Source of the DNA: Bacteroidales bacterium | GTDB lineage: Bacteria; Bacteroidota; Bacteroidia; Bacteroidales; P3 | Length of the DNA: 8,267 nt | Direction of reading: 5' to 3' | NCBI GenBank assembly: GCA_031271725.1 | Contig: JAISVE010000080.1 | Span: 1-8,267, forward strand | Shown: one piece after another, positions 1 to 6,265 of the stretch | Position numbering within the stretch: the stretch's first letter is position 1 | Layout of the letters: each line of letters starts with the position of its first letter | Position numbers and translations under genes: made by a program | The notes under the pieces: model-generated | What the model saw: the letters and a program-made list of their open reading frames with translations, nothing else | The model's database searches: none | What the model was told of the DNA's origin: nothing

Positions 1-126
1 ATTAAATGTTGCGCCCCAACGTTTGTGAATAAACATACCGTATCCGGCATCAACAAAGAAAAGTGTAATAAATACAATAACTGCCGATGCAGTCATTGCT
101 ATCAGGAACCATTGAAATAGAGTCAT
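1..126 (-). CDS. Start of a probable DUF1295 / steroid 5-alpha-reductase-like membrane protein (truncated by window edge)
   Basis: Only the first 42 codons are inside the window; the gene runs off the left edge on the minus strand. The ATG (126-124) shares bases with the dapF stop codon in an ATGA overlap, which supports this start and suggests translational coupling to dapF. The translated start (MTLFQWFLIAMTASAV...) is a hydrophobic segment of about 25 residues, followed by FVDAGYGMFIHKRWG. This is a transmembrane helix followed by a Gly/Tyr/Lys/Trp-rich turn. The pattern resembles the N-terminus of Bacteroidetes proteins annotated as 3-oxo-5-alpha-steroid 4-dehydrogenase family (DUF1295), polytopic membrane proteins related to steroid and isoprenoid reductases. 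That family call rests on recognition of this short stretch; the catalytic C-terminal part is not visible and the substrate is unknown. Confidence 0.6.
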   Translation of the reverse strand, partial: MTLFQWFLIAMTASAVIVFITLFFVDAGYGMFIHKRWGATFN

Positions 127-1148
127 AACTTATATATTCCTTTAAATACCTCTGTTGCTCCACCTTCGAGTATGATTTCCCTTACAGTGTTGTTATCTGT
201 TATAGTGAAGTAAACTTTAAGTGTTGAAGTTTTGGTTTTTACTGTTACTTCGTGCATACCGAAGTCGTGCAGATAATCATTTTGTTTTTGCGTTTGTTGC
301 TTTGGGGCTATAAGAACGCTTGCTATAGCTGCTGCAACCGCACCTGTTCCGCAGGCATCGGTTTCATCCTCTACGCCTCGCTCATACGTGCGAATAGCGA
401 TGTTGCCGTCAGGTAGAATTTGAACAAAATTTACGTTGGCATCTTTATCTTGACGTATTTCTCTGCCGTCTTTTTGAATTGGGGCATTTTCTATGGATGG
501 TGTAAAAACGACTGCGTGGGGAACGCCCGTGTTTAACAATGTTACTTTGTGTCTTTCGGAATTACAAGCTTGCACACTTTCTACATTGCTCATTGAAATT
601 TGAATGCGGTTTTCGGAATATACAAGTGCTTCGTGTTTGCCGTCATCTGCCGTGAAGGTTATAAGCCTCGCTTTTTTGCTTTTTTTGGGGTAAGCCTTTA
701 AAACCTCAAAGGTCGAGGCGCGCGAGTGCAGAAATGAGGGAGCGTACTGAAGTACGTGACCGAGTTTCAAACGAAGTGCAACGAAGAGATTTGAGGAATT
801 TAAAGGCTTACCGGAAAGTTGGAGATTGTGGGCAAAAAGTGCGAAGCAACGTCCGCCGTTGCCGCAAAAGGAGGCAATACTACCGTCAGAATTGTAATAC
901 TTCATTCTTAGATGAAGTCCTAAATTCCGAGTTTTTAGAACTTCATCTGTTGTGTCGTCTTGTTTTCTGATATTATTTCCCTCAATCTCTAATAAGATTA
1001 GCCCATCTGCACCAATACCATATTTGCGGGAGCAAATCTTTGCAATATCGCCTGACGTAAGCGAATTGAATTCTCCGCTGCGGTTATCAAGCATTACAAA
1101 ATCATTGCCTGCTCCTTGATATTTGGAAAAGTGAATAATTTTAGACAT
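123..1148 (-). CDS. dapF: Diaminopimelate epimerase with two in-frame palindromic insertions
   Basis: DapF interconverts LL- and meso-diaminopimelate in the cytoplasm, the last step before meso-DAP enters lysine synthesis and peptidoglycan. Both catalytic cysteines are present: C95 in SFCGNGGRC and C266 in DACGTGA. Other family motifs are GAGNDF (residues 12-17, substrate Asn15), YGIGADGL (43-50), YYNSDGS (84-90), TADDGKHEA (166-174), NTGVPH (206-211) and the E256-R257 pair in TYERG. At 341 residues it is about 60-80 longer than usual DapF. The excess lies mainly at residues about 58-79 and 113-158, where the DNA holds inverted repeats. Removing the larger one would rejoin LSGK to KARLITFTADDG, a normal-looking DapF. 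The start ATG overlaps the upstream stop as TAATG, and the stop overlaps the next start as ATGA. The enzyme looks functional, because both halves and all motifs are in one frame. Confidence 0.95.
   Translation of the reverse strand: MSKIIHFSKYQGAGNDFVMLDNRSGEFNSLTSGDIAKICSRKYGIGADGLILLEIEGNNIRKQDDTTDEVLKTRNLGLHLRMKYYNSDGSIASFCGNGGRCFALFAHNLQLSGKPLNSSNLFVALRLKLGHVLQYAPSFLHSRASTFEVLKAYPKKSKKARLITFTADDGKHEALVYSENRIQISMSNVESVQACNSERHKVTLLNTGVPHAVVFTPSIENAPIQKDGREIRQDKDANVNFVQILPDGNIAIRTYERGVEDETDACGTGAVAAAIASVLIAPKQQTQKQNDYLHDFGMHEVTVKTKTSTLKVYFTITDNNTVREIILEGGATEVFKGIYKL
689..812 (-). repeat. 124-bp palindromic element inserted in frame in dapF
   Basis: The ends form a strong inverted repeat. 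On the plus strand the left arm is GGTAAGCCTTTAAA + A + CCTCAAA (689-710) and the right arm is TTTGAGG + AA + TTTAAAGGCTTACC (790-812). That is 14 + 7 paired bases with only a small bulge. At the centre sits a second perfect dyad, CGTACTGAAGTACG (743-756). In the dapF frame the element encodes residues 113-153, a stretch (LFVALRLKLGHVLQYAPSFLH and following) with no counterpart in ordinary DapF. It lies between the first catalytic-cysteine helix and the ITFTADDG strand. The segment has no stop codon in the dapF frame. The outermost bases of the insertion are uncertain: comparison with the expected protein suggests about 44-45 added codons, slightly more than the paired region. No second copy occurs in this window. 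Confidence 0.8.
911..947 (-). repeat. 37-nt hairpin-forming palindrome inside dapF
   Basis: The arms are GATGAAGTCCTAAA (911-924) and TTTAGAACTTCATC (934-947), 14 bases each around a 9-base loop. The single mismatch becomes a G-U pair in the dapF mRNA, so the transcript could form a fully paired 14-bp stem. An overlapping smaller dyad, ACTTCAT (899-905) against ATGAAGT (912-918), gives a third copy of the same heptamer. In frame it encodes residues 68-79 (DEVLKTRNLGLH), in a region where typical DapF passes directly from the GADGLILLE strand to the RMKYYNSDG strand. Together with the flanking KQDDTT it accounts for most of the extra N-terminal residues. Confidence 0.7.
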
Positions 1149-1846
1149 TATTCCGAATACTGTTGCAGTGGCTCAATGTCTCTGTTCTCCAATAAAAGAT
1201 ATGGAATGTTGCGATAGTACATTAACAGTTTGCCGTCATCTTCTTTTGTAAAACGCAATGGAGTATATTGGTCTATCCCGAATAATTTAAGTGTCCTGTC
1301 GGATATGGATAAATGATAACCCTTAAAGTTTTTGTCGGGATTCCAAAATTCAACTATTATTTTCATTCCACCTATAGTAAATTCATTTGTTCCTGACGGG
1401 AGGGGTTTATTTGTGGAAGTTTTGCCGGCATAGTTGTCAGTTATTGCTGAGTTTGTTTTGCTCGTTGTGATAGTTGATTGAGACTTGGGCTTGGGTTGAG
1501 AACTTGCCGCAGGCGTTGTTTTCGGTTTTTCTGCAATATCCGTAATAGGTTTTGCCGTAGTTTTTACAACAGGTTTTGCGGTAGGTGCAGGTGCAGCAGG
1601 CGCAGCAACAGTAGCAGGTGCTGCCATATCAACCGGATAATCCGAAATAGTATCATCTATAAATGAGGGTGCGTCTGTAAACGACATTTCTACATCTTCT
1701 TCAAGAGAATTTTCCGGCATACTGCAAGAAAATTCAACGCCTTTTATAAAGCCTTTTTTAATAGAGAAAATTGCAGCAGTTGTAAGCAACAAAAGTGCTG
1801 CTCCTGCGATAATAAGATAAAGCCCAACTTTGTTTTTTGTATTCAT
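1148..1846 (-). CDS. Unrecognised single-pass membrane protein with a low-complexity linker and a small C-terminal domain
   Basis: I do not recognise this 232-residue protein. It has a short Lys-containing N-terminus and one transmembrane helix at about residues 8-28 (LYLIIAGAALLLLTTAAIFS). An acidic stretch follows (about 44-73), then an Ala/Pro/Thr/Lys/Ser-rich linker (about 75-150) that looks disordered. The end is a compact region (about 154-228) rich in hydrophobic beta-like segments (FTIGGMKIIVEFWN, YHLSISDRTLKLFG, KLLMYYRNIPYLLLE). The layout suggests a membrane-anchored protein whose small folded domain is held away from the membrane by a flexible tether. The linker composition and the positive residues after the helix leave the topology uncertain. 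Its stop codon overlaps the dapF start (TAATG), and 27 bases separate it from the upstream serine hydrolase gene, so it belongs to that operon. No Shine-Dalgarno sequence precedes the ATG. Confidence 0.8.
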   Translation of the reverse strand: MNTKNKVGLYLIIAGAALLLLTTAAIFSIKKGFIKGVEFSCSMPENSLEEDVEMSFTDAPSFIDDTISDYPVDMAAPATVAAPAAPAPTAKPVVKTTAKPITDIAEKPKTTPAASSQPKPKSQSTITTSKTNSAITDNYAGKTSTNKPLPSGTNEFTIGGMKIIVEFWNPDKNFKGYHLSISDRTLKLFGIDQYTPLRFTKEDDGKLLMYYRNIPYLLLENRDIEPLQQYSE

Positions 1847-1873
1847 AATATTACAAAGTTACGCAATTATACT

Positions 1874-3163
1874 TTATTCCTCACCACCTCCGTAATATTC
1901 GTCTTCCGGCAAAGCATCCTGCGGTGAAGTTGAAGGCGAAACGCTACGCTTATACTTGGCAGGATTATCAATACTGTCTGCAAACATAAGTATAGTGTTG
2001 ATGGTAGAAGCAAGCGTTACATCGCTGCGATTGTTTAGCCAGATAAGCGTTCTCTCGTTTTGCGGACTGTGTATGTAAAAAGACCTGAAACCATTCCACC
2101 AGCCGTTGTGGAAAACCCTTTGATTGTGGTTAGCGGAAAATATAGAGTCAATTGATATGCGAAAACCAAGTCCATAGTCATTATTATGCGTTTGAGATAA
2201 CGGTTGTGTCGGAGTGAACATTAATTGCTTGCTTTTTGAGGAAAGAAAATTATCATCTGATAATGCCTGGTCAAAGAGGAAAAAATCTTCGGCAGTGGAA
2301 TAAACCCCCTTGTCGCCCACAGTTCCGTCAGCAAATTCAATAGGTCTTTCATAAAAACCTCTGCGGCGTGAAAAAGAGTAACCCTTAACTGTTTTACTTT
2401 GCCGCCCTTTGCTTGGATTAAAAACGTATGAATTGGTCATTTTTAGAGGGTCGAAAATTTGGGTTCTTACATAAAACTCAAAGGTAAAACCGGAACATTT
2501 TTCCACAAGAAGTGCCAAATAGGCATAGTTTGTGTTGCAGTATTCAAACCTTGTGCCGGGAGCAAACTTAATTTTTGCACTAATATTTTTTAGAAATGGT
2601 GAGAGATTTCTGTTTGTGAAAGTCTTGGTCTTATTCCAATTTCTATCTGCAAGTTTAATGTAATCAGGGAGTCCGGAGCGATGTTGCAAAAGATGTTTAA
2701 CAGTTATATTGTCGGGAAAAGGAAAGTCCGCCAGATAATGTTTTACGCTTTTATCTATATCTATCTTTCCTTCATCATAGAGTTTCATTATTGCTACGGC
2801 AGTAATGGGCTTTGAAGTGGAAGACATTTGAAATTTCCATGTGTTGTCAATAGGCGTTTTTTTGTAAAGATCGGAATAACCGTAAGTTTTATTTACGAGA
2901 ATTTCTCCGTTTTCGGCGTAGAGTACCTGACCATTAAACATTTTGTTGTTATATGCCTCGTCTAAGATGCGCTCTATTTCCACCTTTTTGAGCTCTTTTC
3001 TTATTTCTTTCTCTTTATTATCCTCATTAGCAAGTAAGCCTGACATATATGTTTGTATAGAGACCCCTGCTTTTGCGCTGTGCCAAGGGATAACCGTAAC
3101 CAAGCAAACACAGGTTGCAAAAATAATAAATAGTGCTACAGTAAAGAAGATATTGTTTCTCAT
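1874..3163 (-). CDS. Membrane-anchored serine hydrolase of the class C beta-lactamase / penicillin-binding-protein-like family
   Basis: The protein has 429 residues. An N-terminal hydrophobic segment (about 5-26) acts as an uncleaved anchor or signal peptide, so the enzyme should face the periplasm. After a charged helical stretch (about 46-70) comes a beta-lactamase-related domain. The catalytic tetrad S115-T-S-K118 lies in FQMSSTSKPITAVAIMKL. Next is the family hallmark LLQHRSGLPDY (158-168), then the second motif Y208-C-N210 and the third motif H352-N-G354 in FHNGWWNGFRSFY. All three active-site motifs are therefore intact. Members of this superfamily include beta-lactamases, DD-peptidases, D-amino-acid amidases and esterases, and the substrate cannot be chosen from sequence. 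The C-terminus ends in a polar tail (about 400-429). It is the first gene of the leftward cluster, with a promoter-like box just upstream. Linkage to dapF suggests, but does not prove, a cell-wall role. Confidence 0.9.
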   Translation of the reverse strand: MRNNIFFTVALFIIFATCVCLVTVIPWHSAKAGVSIQTYMSGLLANEDNKEKEIRKELKKVEIERILDEAYNNKMFNGQVLYAENGEILVNKTYGYSDLYKKTPIDNTWKFQMSSTSKPITAVAIMKLYDEGKIDIDKSVKHYLADFPFPDNITVKHLLQHRSGLPDYIKLADRNWNKTKTFTNRNLSPFLKNISAKIKFAPGTRFEYCNTNYAYLALLVEKCSGFTFEFYVRTQIFDPLKMTNSYVFNPSKGRQSKTVKGYSFSRRRGFYERPIEFADGTVGDKGVYSTAEDFFLFDQALSDDNFLSSKSKQLMFTPTQPLSQTHNNDYGLGFRISIDSIFSANHNQRVFHNGWWNGFRSFYIHSPQNERTLIWLNNRSDVTLASTINTILMFADSIDNPAKYKRSVSPSTSPQDALPEDEYYGGGEE

Positions 3164-3188
3164 AATTTTAATGTAAATTTCCCAACTA

Positions 3189-3196
3189 CAAATATA
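3189..3196 (-). promoter_or_regulatory. Bacteroidetes-type -7 box for the leftward operon
   Basis: Read on the minus strand this is TATATTTG, an exact match to the Bacteroides -7 consensus TAnnTTTG. It would place the transcription start near 3182, about 20 bases ahead of the serine hydrolase ATG at 3163. The -33 element is weak: a TTTC lies about 16 bases upstream instead of the expected TTTG at about 19-21. The call rests on the perfect -7 box and its position ahead of the first gene. Confidence 0.5.
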
Positions 3197-3311
3197 AGCA
3201 GAATTTCAGGCGGAAATAGTTGCTATACAATAGATTTTTAACAATAAAAAGTTTATTTTGGGCATGGTTTTTGCAGTGTTGTGTGCGCTTGATTTTGTCG
3301 GTAAAAATGGT

Positions 3312-3319
3312 TATATTCG
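3312..3319 (+). promoter_or_regulatory. Candidate -7 box for the metG operon
   Basis: TATATTCG differs at one position from the Bacteroides TAnnTTTG box. CTTG at 3288-3291, 20 bases upstream, could serve as a degenerate -33 element. The predicted start would be around 3326. The match is imperfect in an AT-rich region, so this is only a candidate. Confidence 0.3.
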
Positions 3320-3412
3320 CAGCCTTTTTCGTAAAGAATAACTTCAAATTTGAGCAAAAAAAACAGCAAAATCTATTGCATTATAATTCTATAAAATAGA
3401 TAAAGTAGAAAA

Positions 3413-5149
3413 GTGAAAAATTATAAGAGATATACAGTAACAACGGCACTTCCTTATGCCAATGGTCCCGTACATATAGGACACCTCGCAGGAGTATATA
3501 TTCCTGCCGATATTTACGTGCGTTACCTGCGCATGCAAGGGCGCAAAGTTGTATTTATCGGCGGCTCTGACGAACATGGTGTTCCCGTAACCATTAAAGC
3601 TCGTAATGAAGACATAACGCCTCAGCAACTCGTTGACAGATACCATAATATAATCAAACAATCCTTTAAGGATTTTGGCATTTCCTTTGATATTTATTCC
3701 CGTACATCAAACGAACATCATCATAAAAACGCATCTGAATTTTTCAAAACACTTTACGATAAGGGTTGTTTTATAGAAAAGACCTCAATGCAATTTTATG
3801 ATGAGGAAAACAAGCAGTTTTTAGCAGATAGATATATTATAGGTGAATGTCCGCATTGCCATGCGCAGGATGCTTATGGCGACCAGTGCGAGAAATGCGG
3901 CTCTGCCTTAAGCCCCGATGAACTTATCAACCCGCGCTCTGCAATTAGTGGCAACACACCTGTAAAAAGAGAAACCAAGCATTGGTATTTGCCTCTTAAC
4001 AATTATGAAGATTTTTTAAAACAATGGATTTTAGAAGGACATCGCAACGATTGGAAAACAAATGTTTACGGACAATGCAAGTCATGGATAGATCAAGGCT
4101 TGCAGCCGCGTGCCGTAACTCGTGATTTGGATTGGGGGGTAAAAGTACCCCTGCCGGACGCAGAAGGAAAAGTGTTGTATGTCTGGTTTGATGCGCCTAT
4201 CGGATATATTTCCGCAACGCAGGAACTTTTTGCAGACCCTGTCTTAATGACAGACTTAATGGCAGTAAACCCTGCAATTGCAAACAGCAATCCAAACAGC
4301 TGGGAGGAGTATTGGAAAAGCGAAGACACAAAACTTGTTCATTTTATCGGCAAAGACAATATAGTTTTCCATTGCATTGTTTTTCCTGCGATGCTAAAAG
4401 CAGAAGGAAGTTATATTATGCCTGACAACGTTCCTGCAAACGAGTTTTTGAATTTGGAGGGCAGAAAAATTTCCACTTCAAAAAATTGGGCTGTATGGCT
4501 GCACGAATATTTGACAGACTTTCCGAATATGCAGGATGTGTTGCGCTACGTGCTTACGGCAAATGCGCCGGAAACAAAGGATAATGATTTTACGTGGAAA
4601 GATTTTCAGGCACGCAATAATAACGAATTGGCGGCTATATTCGGCAATTTTGTGAATAGGATTATGGTGCTTACCCACAAATATTTTGAAGGGAAAGTGC
4701 CCTCGTGCGGCGAGTTGCAGGATATAGACAGGGAAACAGTAAACGAGATGTTGCAATATCCCTCTAAAATCTCAGAAAGCATAGAGCAATACCGTTTCCG
4801 TGAAGCATTAGGCGAAGTGATGAATTTAGCACGTTTGGGCAATAAATACCTGACCGAAACAGAGCCTTGGAAATTGATTAAAACAGATGTAGAACGCACT
4901 GCAACAGTGCTTAATATATCTATACAAATAGTTGCACATCTTGCTGTTTTGTGTGAGGTATTTTTACCTTTTACGGCAACAAAGATAAGGGAGATGTTAA
5001 AGATGGGCAACAATTTGAAGTGGGATGAGGCGAACAGGGAAATATTGGTAGAAGCGGGCGTTGAGCTTGGCGAGCCGGTAATTTTATTCGGAAAGATAGA
5101 GGATGAGGTAATTCAAAATCAAATGAACAAACTCTCATTAGAAGAATAG
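3413..5149 (+). CDS. metG: Methionyl-tRNA synthetase, catalytic plus anticodon-binding domains only
   Basis: MetG charges tRNA-Met with methionine in the cytoplasm. The class I signature HIGH is at 21-24 (PVHIGHLAG) and the KMSKS-equivalent is KISTSK at 352-357. A zinc knuckle is formed by C146-x2-C149 and C159-x2-C162, and DAPIGYIS (260-267) and [10 protein letters not shown] (311-320) are typical core motifs. An alpha-helical anticodon-binding domain follows (about 400-545). Translation starts at GTG 3413: an in-frame TAA lies at 3401-3403 and no ATG occurs between it and the conserved [14 protein letters not shown] start. The protein ends at residue 578, just after [14 protein letters not shown], where many Bacteroidetes MetG proteins continue into a C-terminal EMAP-like tRNA-binding domain; none is encoded before mltG. 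Residues about 272-294 form a longer loop than usual, with 12-bp tandem duplications in the DNA. Confidence 0.96.
   Translation: MKNYKRYTVTTALPYANGPVHIGHLAGVYIPADIYVRYLRMQGRKVVFIGGSDEHGVPVTIKARNEDITPQQLVDRYHNIIKQSFKDFGISFDIYSRTSNEHHHKNASEFFKTLYDKGCFIEKTSMQFYDEENKQFLADRYIIGECPHCHAQDAYGDQCEKCGSALSPDELINPRSAISGNTPVKRETKHWYLPLNNYEDFLKQWILEGHRNDWKTNVYGQCKSWIDQGLQPRAVTRDLDWGVKVPLPDAEGKVLYVWFDAPIGYISATQELFADPVLMTDLMAVNPAIANSNPNSWEEYWKSEDTKLVHFIGKDNIVFHCIVFPAMLKAEGSYIMPDNVPANEFLNLEGRKISTSKNWAVWLHEYLTDFPNMQDVLRYVLTANAPETKDNDFTWKDFQARNNNELAAIFGNFVNRIMVLTHKYFEGKVPSCGELQDIDRETVNEMLQYPSKISESIEQYRFREALGEVMNLARLGNKYLTETEPWKLIKTDVERTATVLNISIQIVAHLAVLCEVFLPFTATKIREMLKMGNNLKWDEANREILVEAGVELGEPVILFGKIEDEVIQNQMNKLSLEE
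4243..4300 (+). repeat. Two short 12-bp tandem duplications in a metG loop
   Basis: The unit CTTAATGACAGA (4243-4254) is followed directly by CTTAATGGCAGT (4255-4266), 10 of 12 bases identical. It encodes LMTD-LMAV at residues 278-285. A second pair begins CAAACAGC at 4281 and again at 4293, exactly 12 bases apart, encoding NSNPNS. Both lie in the loop between ISATQEL and SWEEYW, so the loop appears to have grown by slippage in frame. Confidence 0.55.
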
Positions 5150-5153
5150 GAGG
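5148..5153 (+). promoter_or_regulatory. Strong Shine-Dalgarno sequence for mltG
   Basis: AGGAGG lies five bases before the mltG ATG at 5159 and overlaps the metG stop codon TAG. It fixes the mltG start and suggests that ribosomes finishing metG can re-initiate. It stands out because most other starts in this window have no such motif, as is usual in Bacteroidetes. Confidence 0.75.
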
Positions 5154-5158
5154 ATAAT

Positions 5159-6262
5159 ATGGTAAAAAGCAAAAAACGTAAAGGCAAGAAAAAAGCCAAC
5201 AAAAAAATTATGTTGGCTGCTTTTTGTATTGTTCTTGCATTGCTTATTGGCATAGCATCTTTGATAACCTCAGTATTTACGGCACCTGTAATGAAAGATG
5301 ACTATGAACTTTATATTGCAGGAAAAAATTTCAAGAGTGTTACCGACAGTTTGGAAGCATCAGGAAAAGTAAAGATGTGGCAATTCAAACTTCTTTCACG
5401 CATATTCAAATATGATAACAATTCCGTAAAATGCGGCTACTATTTTTTGAGCAGCAATTCTACAGGAACAAGCATTGTACGTAAACTGCGTGCCGGCGCG
5501 CAAGATGAAAAAAAACTCACTTTTAATCGTCTTGTAAGCATAGAAGATGCGGCGAATAAATTAAGTAGAGATCTTGAAATAGATTCGATAGACATGATAA
5601 AATTGTTGTCTGATAACGAATTTCTAAGCAACTATTCCTTAGATGACGGTGATGTTACAACACAGAATGTACTCGCTTGTTTTATCCCAAATACATATAA
5701 TGTTTTTTGGGATGTTACAGCCGAAGAACTTTTTCACCGTCTTTATTTTGAACAGGAAAAATTTTGGAATGAGGAACGGCTTGCAAAAGCAAAGGCAATT
5801 AATATGAACAGAACGGAAGTTATGACACTTGCTTCAATAGTTGAATTGGAAACCGATAGAAACTCTGAAAAGAAACTCATTGCTTCGGTTTATCTTAACA
5901 GATTGCGAAAGGGAATATTGTTGCAGGCAGATCCGACCGTTAAATTTGCAATAGGTGACAGAAAAATAAAACGGATATTGTATTCTCATCTTAAATATGA
6001 ATCACCTTACAATACCTATATAAATAAAGGTTTACCGCCGGGTCCGATATGCACTCCTACGTTGAGCAGCATAAATGCAGTGCTTGAAAATTATAAAACA
6101 CCGTATTACTATTTTTGCGCAAGCCCTGATTTTTCGGGAGCTCATGTATTTGCAAAAACAGGTGCGGAACACGCAGTGAATGCCGCTGCTTATCATGCAG
6201 CACTGGATGCAAGGCGGGAGCAGAGAGAACAGGAAGTAACTCAAGAATCAAATCAAGAATAA
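5159..6262 (+). CDS. mltG: Endolytic murein transglycosylase MltG (YceG family)
   Basis: MltG is an inner-membrane lytic transglycosylase that cleaves nascent glycan strands near the membrane and is thought to set their length. The 367-residue protein opens with a very basic cytoplasmic tail (residues 2-17, mostly Lys) and one transmembrane helix (about 18-40), leaving the rest in the periplasm. A LysM-like region lies at about 43-160. The YceG catalytic domain follows: FIPNTYNVFW (175-184), MTLASIVELET (222-232) with E229 as the expected catalytic glutamate, ASVYLNRLRKGILLQADPTV (242-261) and SPYNTYINKGLPPGPICTP (282-300). The C-terminal segment, YYYFCASPDFSGAHVFAKTGAEH, is also typical. The usual VEKET motif reads VELET here, but the glutamate is kept. 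A polar Glu/Gln tail ends the protein. It lies 9 bases after metG and 3 before rpoD. Confidence 0.95.
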   Translation: MVKSKKRKGKKKANKKIMLAAFCIVLALLIGIASLITSVFTAPVMKDDYELYIAGKNFKSVTDSLEASGKVKMWQFKLLSRIFKYDNNSVKCGYYFLSSNSTGTSIVRKLRAGAQDEKKLTFNRLVSIEDAANKLSRDLEIDSIDMIKLLSDNEFLSNYSLDDGDVTTQNVLACFIPNTYNVFWDVTAEELFHRLYFEQEKFWNEERLAKAKAINMNRTEVMTLASIVELETDRNSEKKLIASVYLNRLRKGILLQADPTVKFAIGDRKIKRILYSHLKYESPYNTYINKGLPPGPICTPTLSSINAVLENYKTPYYYFCASPDFSGAHVFAKTGAEHAVNAAAYHAALDARREQREQEVTQESNQE

Positions 6263-6265
6263 TAT

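Larger units (their letters stand above)
3164..3412. other. Divergent intergenic region between the two operons
   Basis: This 249-base AT-rich stretch holds no convincing gene or RNA. Both operons must start here. The leftward promoter box is at 3189-3196. A weaker rightward candidate is TATATTCG at 3312-3319 (one mismatch to TAnnTTTG), with CTTG at 3288-3291 some 20 bases upstream, which would leave a metG leader of roughly 85 bases. An 11-base inverted pair, CAATAGATTTT (3228-3238) and AAAATCTATTG (3368-3378), brackets the centre, and a short dyad TCTATAAAATAGA (3388-3400) lies just before metG. I see no T-box or other recognisable riboswitch. Confidence 0.55.

Noticed and set aside
734..970. 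A 78-codon plus-strand reading frame inside dapF, rich in Arg
   Set aside because: It lies wholly antisense to dapF and mainly crosses the palindromic elements. No recognisable domain, ribosome site or promoter supports it.
1478..1666. Cys/Arg-rich plus-strand frame that looks like a small peptide
   Set aside because: It is the reverse complement of the Ala/Pro/Thr/Lys linker of the membrane protein; the composition follows directly from that low-complexity DNA.
1854..1861. TAACTTTG on the minus strand, a TAnnTTTG match just before the 232-residue protein gene
   Set aside because: There is no -33 element at a suitable distance, and the predicted start would fall right at the ATG. Read-through from the serine hydrolase gene is a simpler explanation.
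1874..3163. Calling the serine hydrolase an antibiotic-resistance beta-lactamase
   Set aside because: The SxxK, YxN and HxG motifs define a broad superfamily with many non-lactamase members. Nothing in the sequence or context points to antibiotic hydrolysis.
4093..4329. Minus-strand open frames inside metG, and similar ones in mltG and asnS
   Set aside because: They are antisense shadows of well-identified genes with no domain or translation signal of their own.
5684..5713. 8-bp perfect inverted repeat (ATCCCAAA / TTTGGGAT) in mltG that could be a hairpin or a small inserted palindrome
   Set aside because: It encodes FIPNTYNVFW, a conserved MltG segment of normal length, so there is no insertion and the pairing is probably coincidental.
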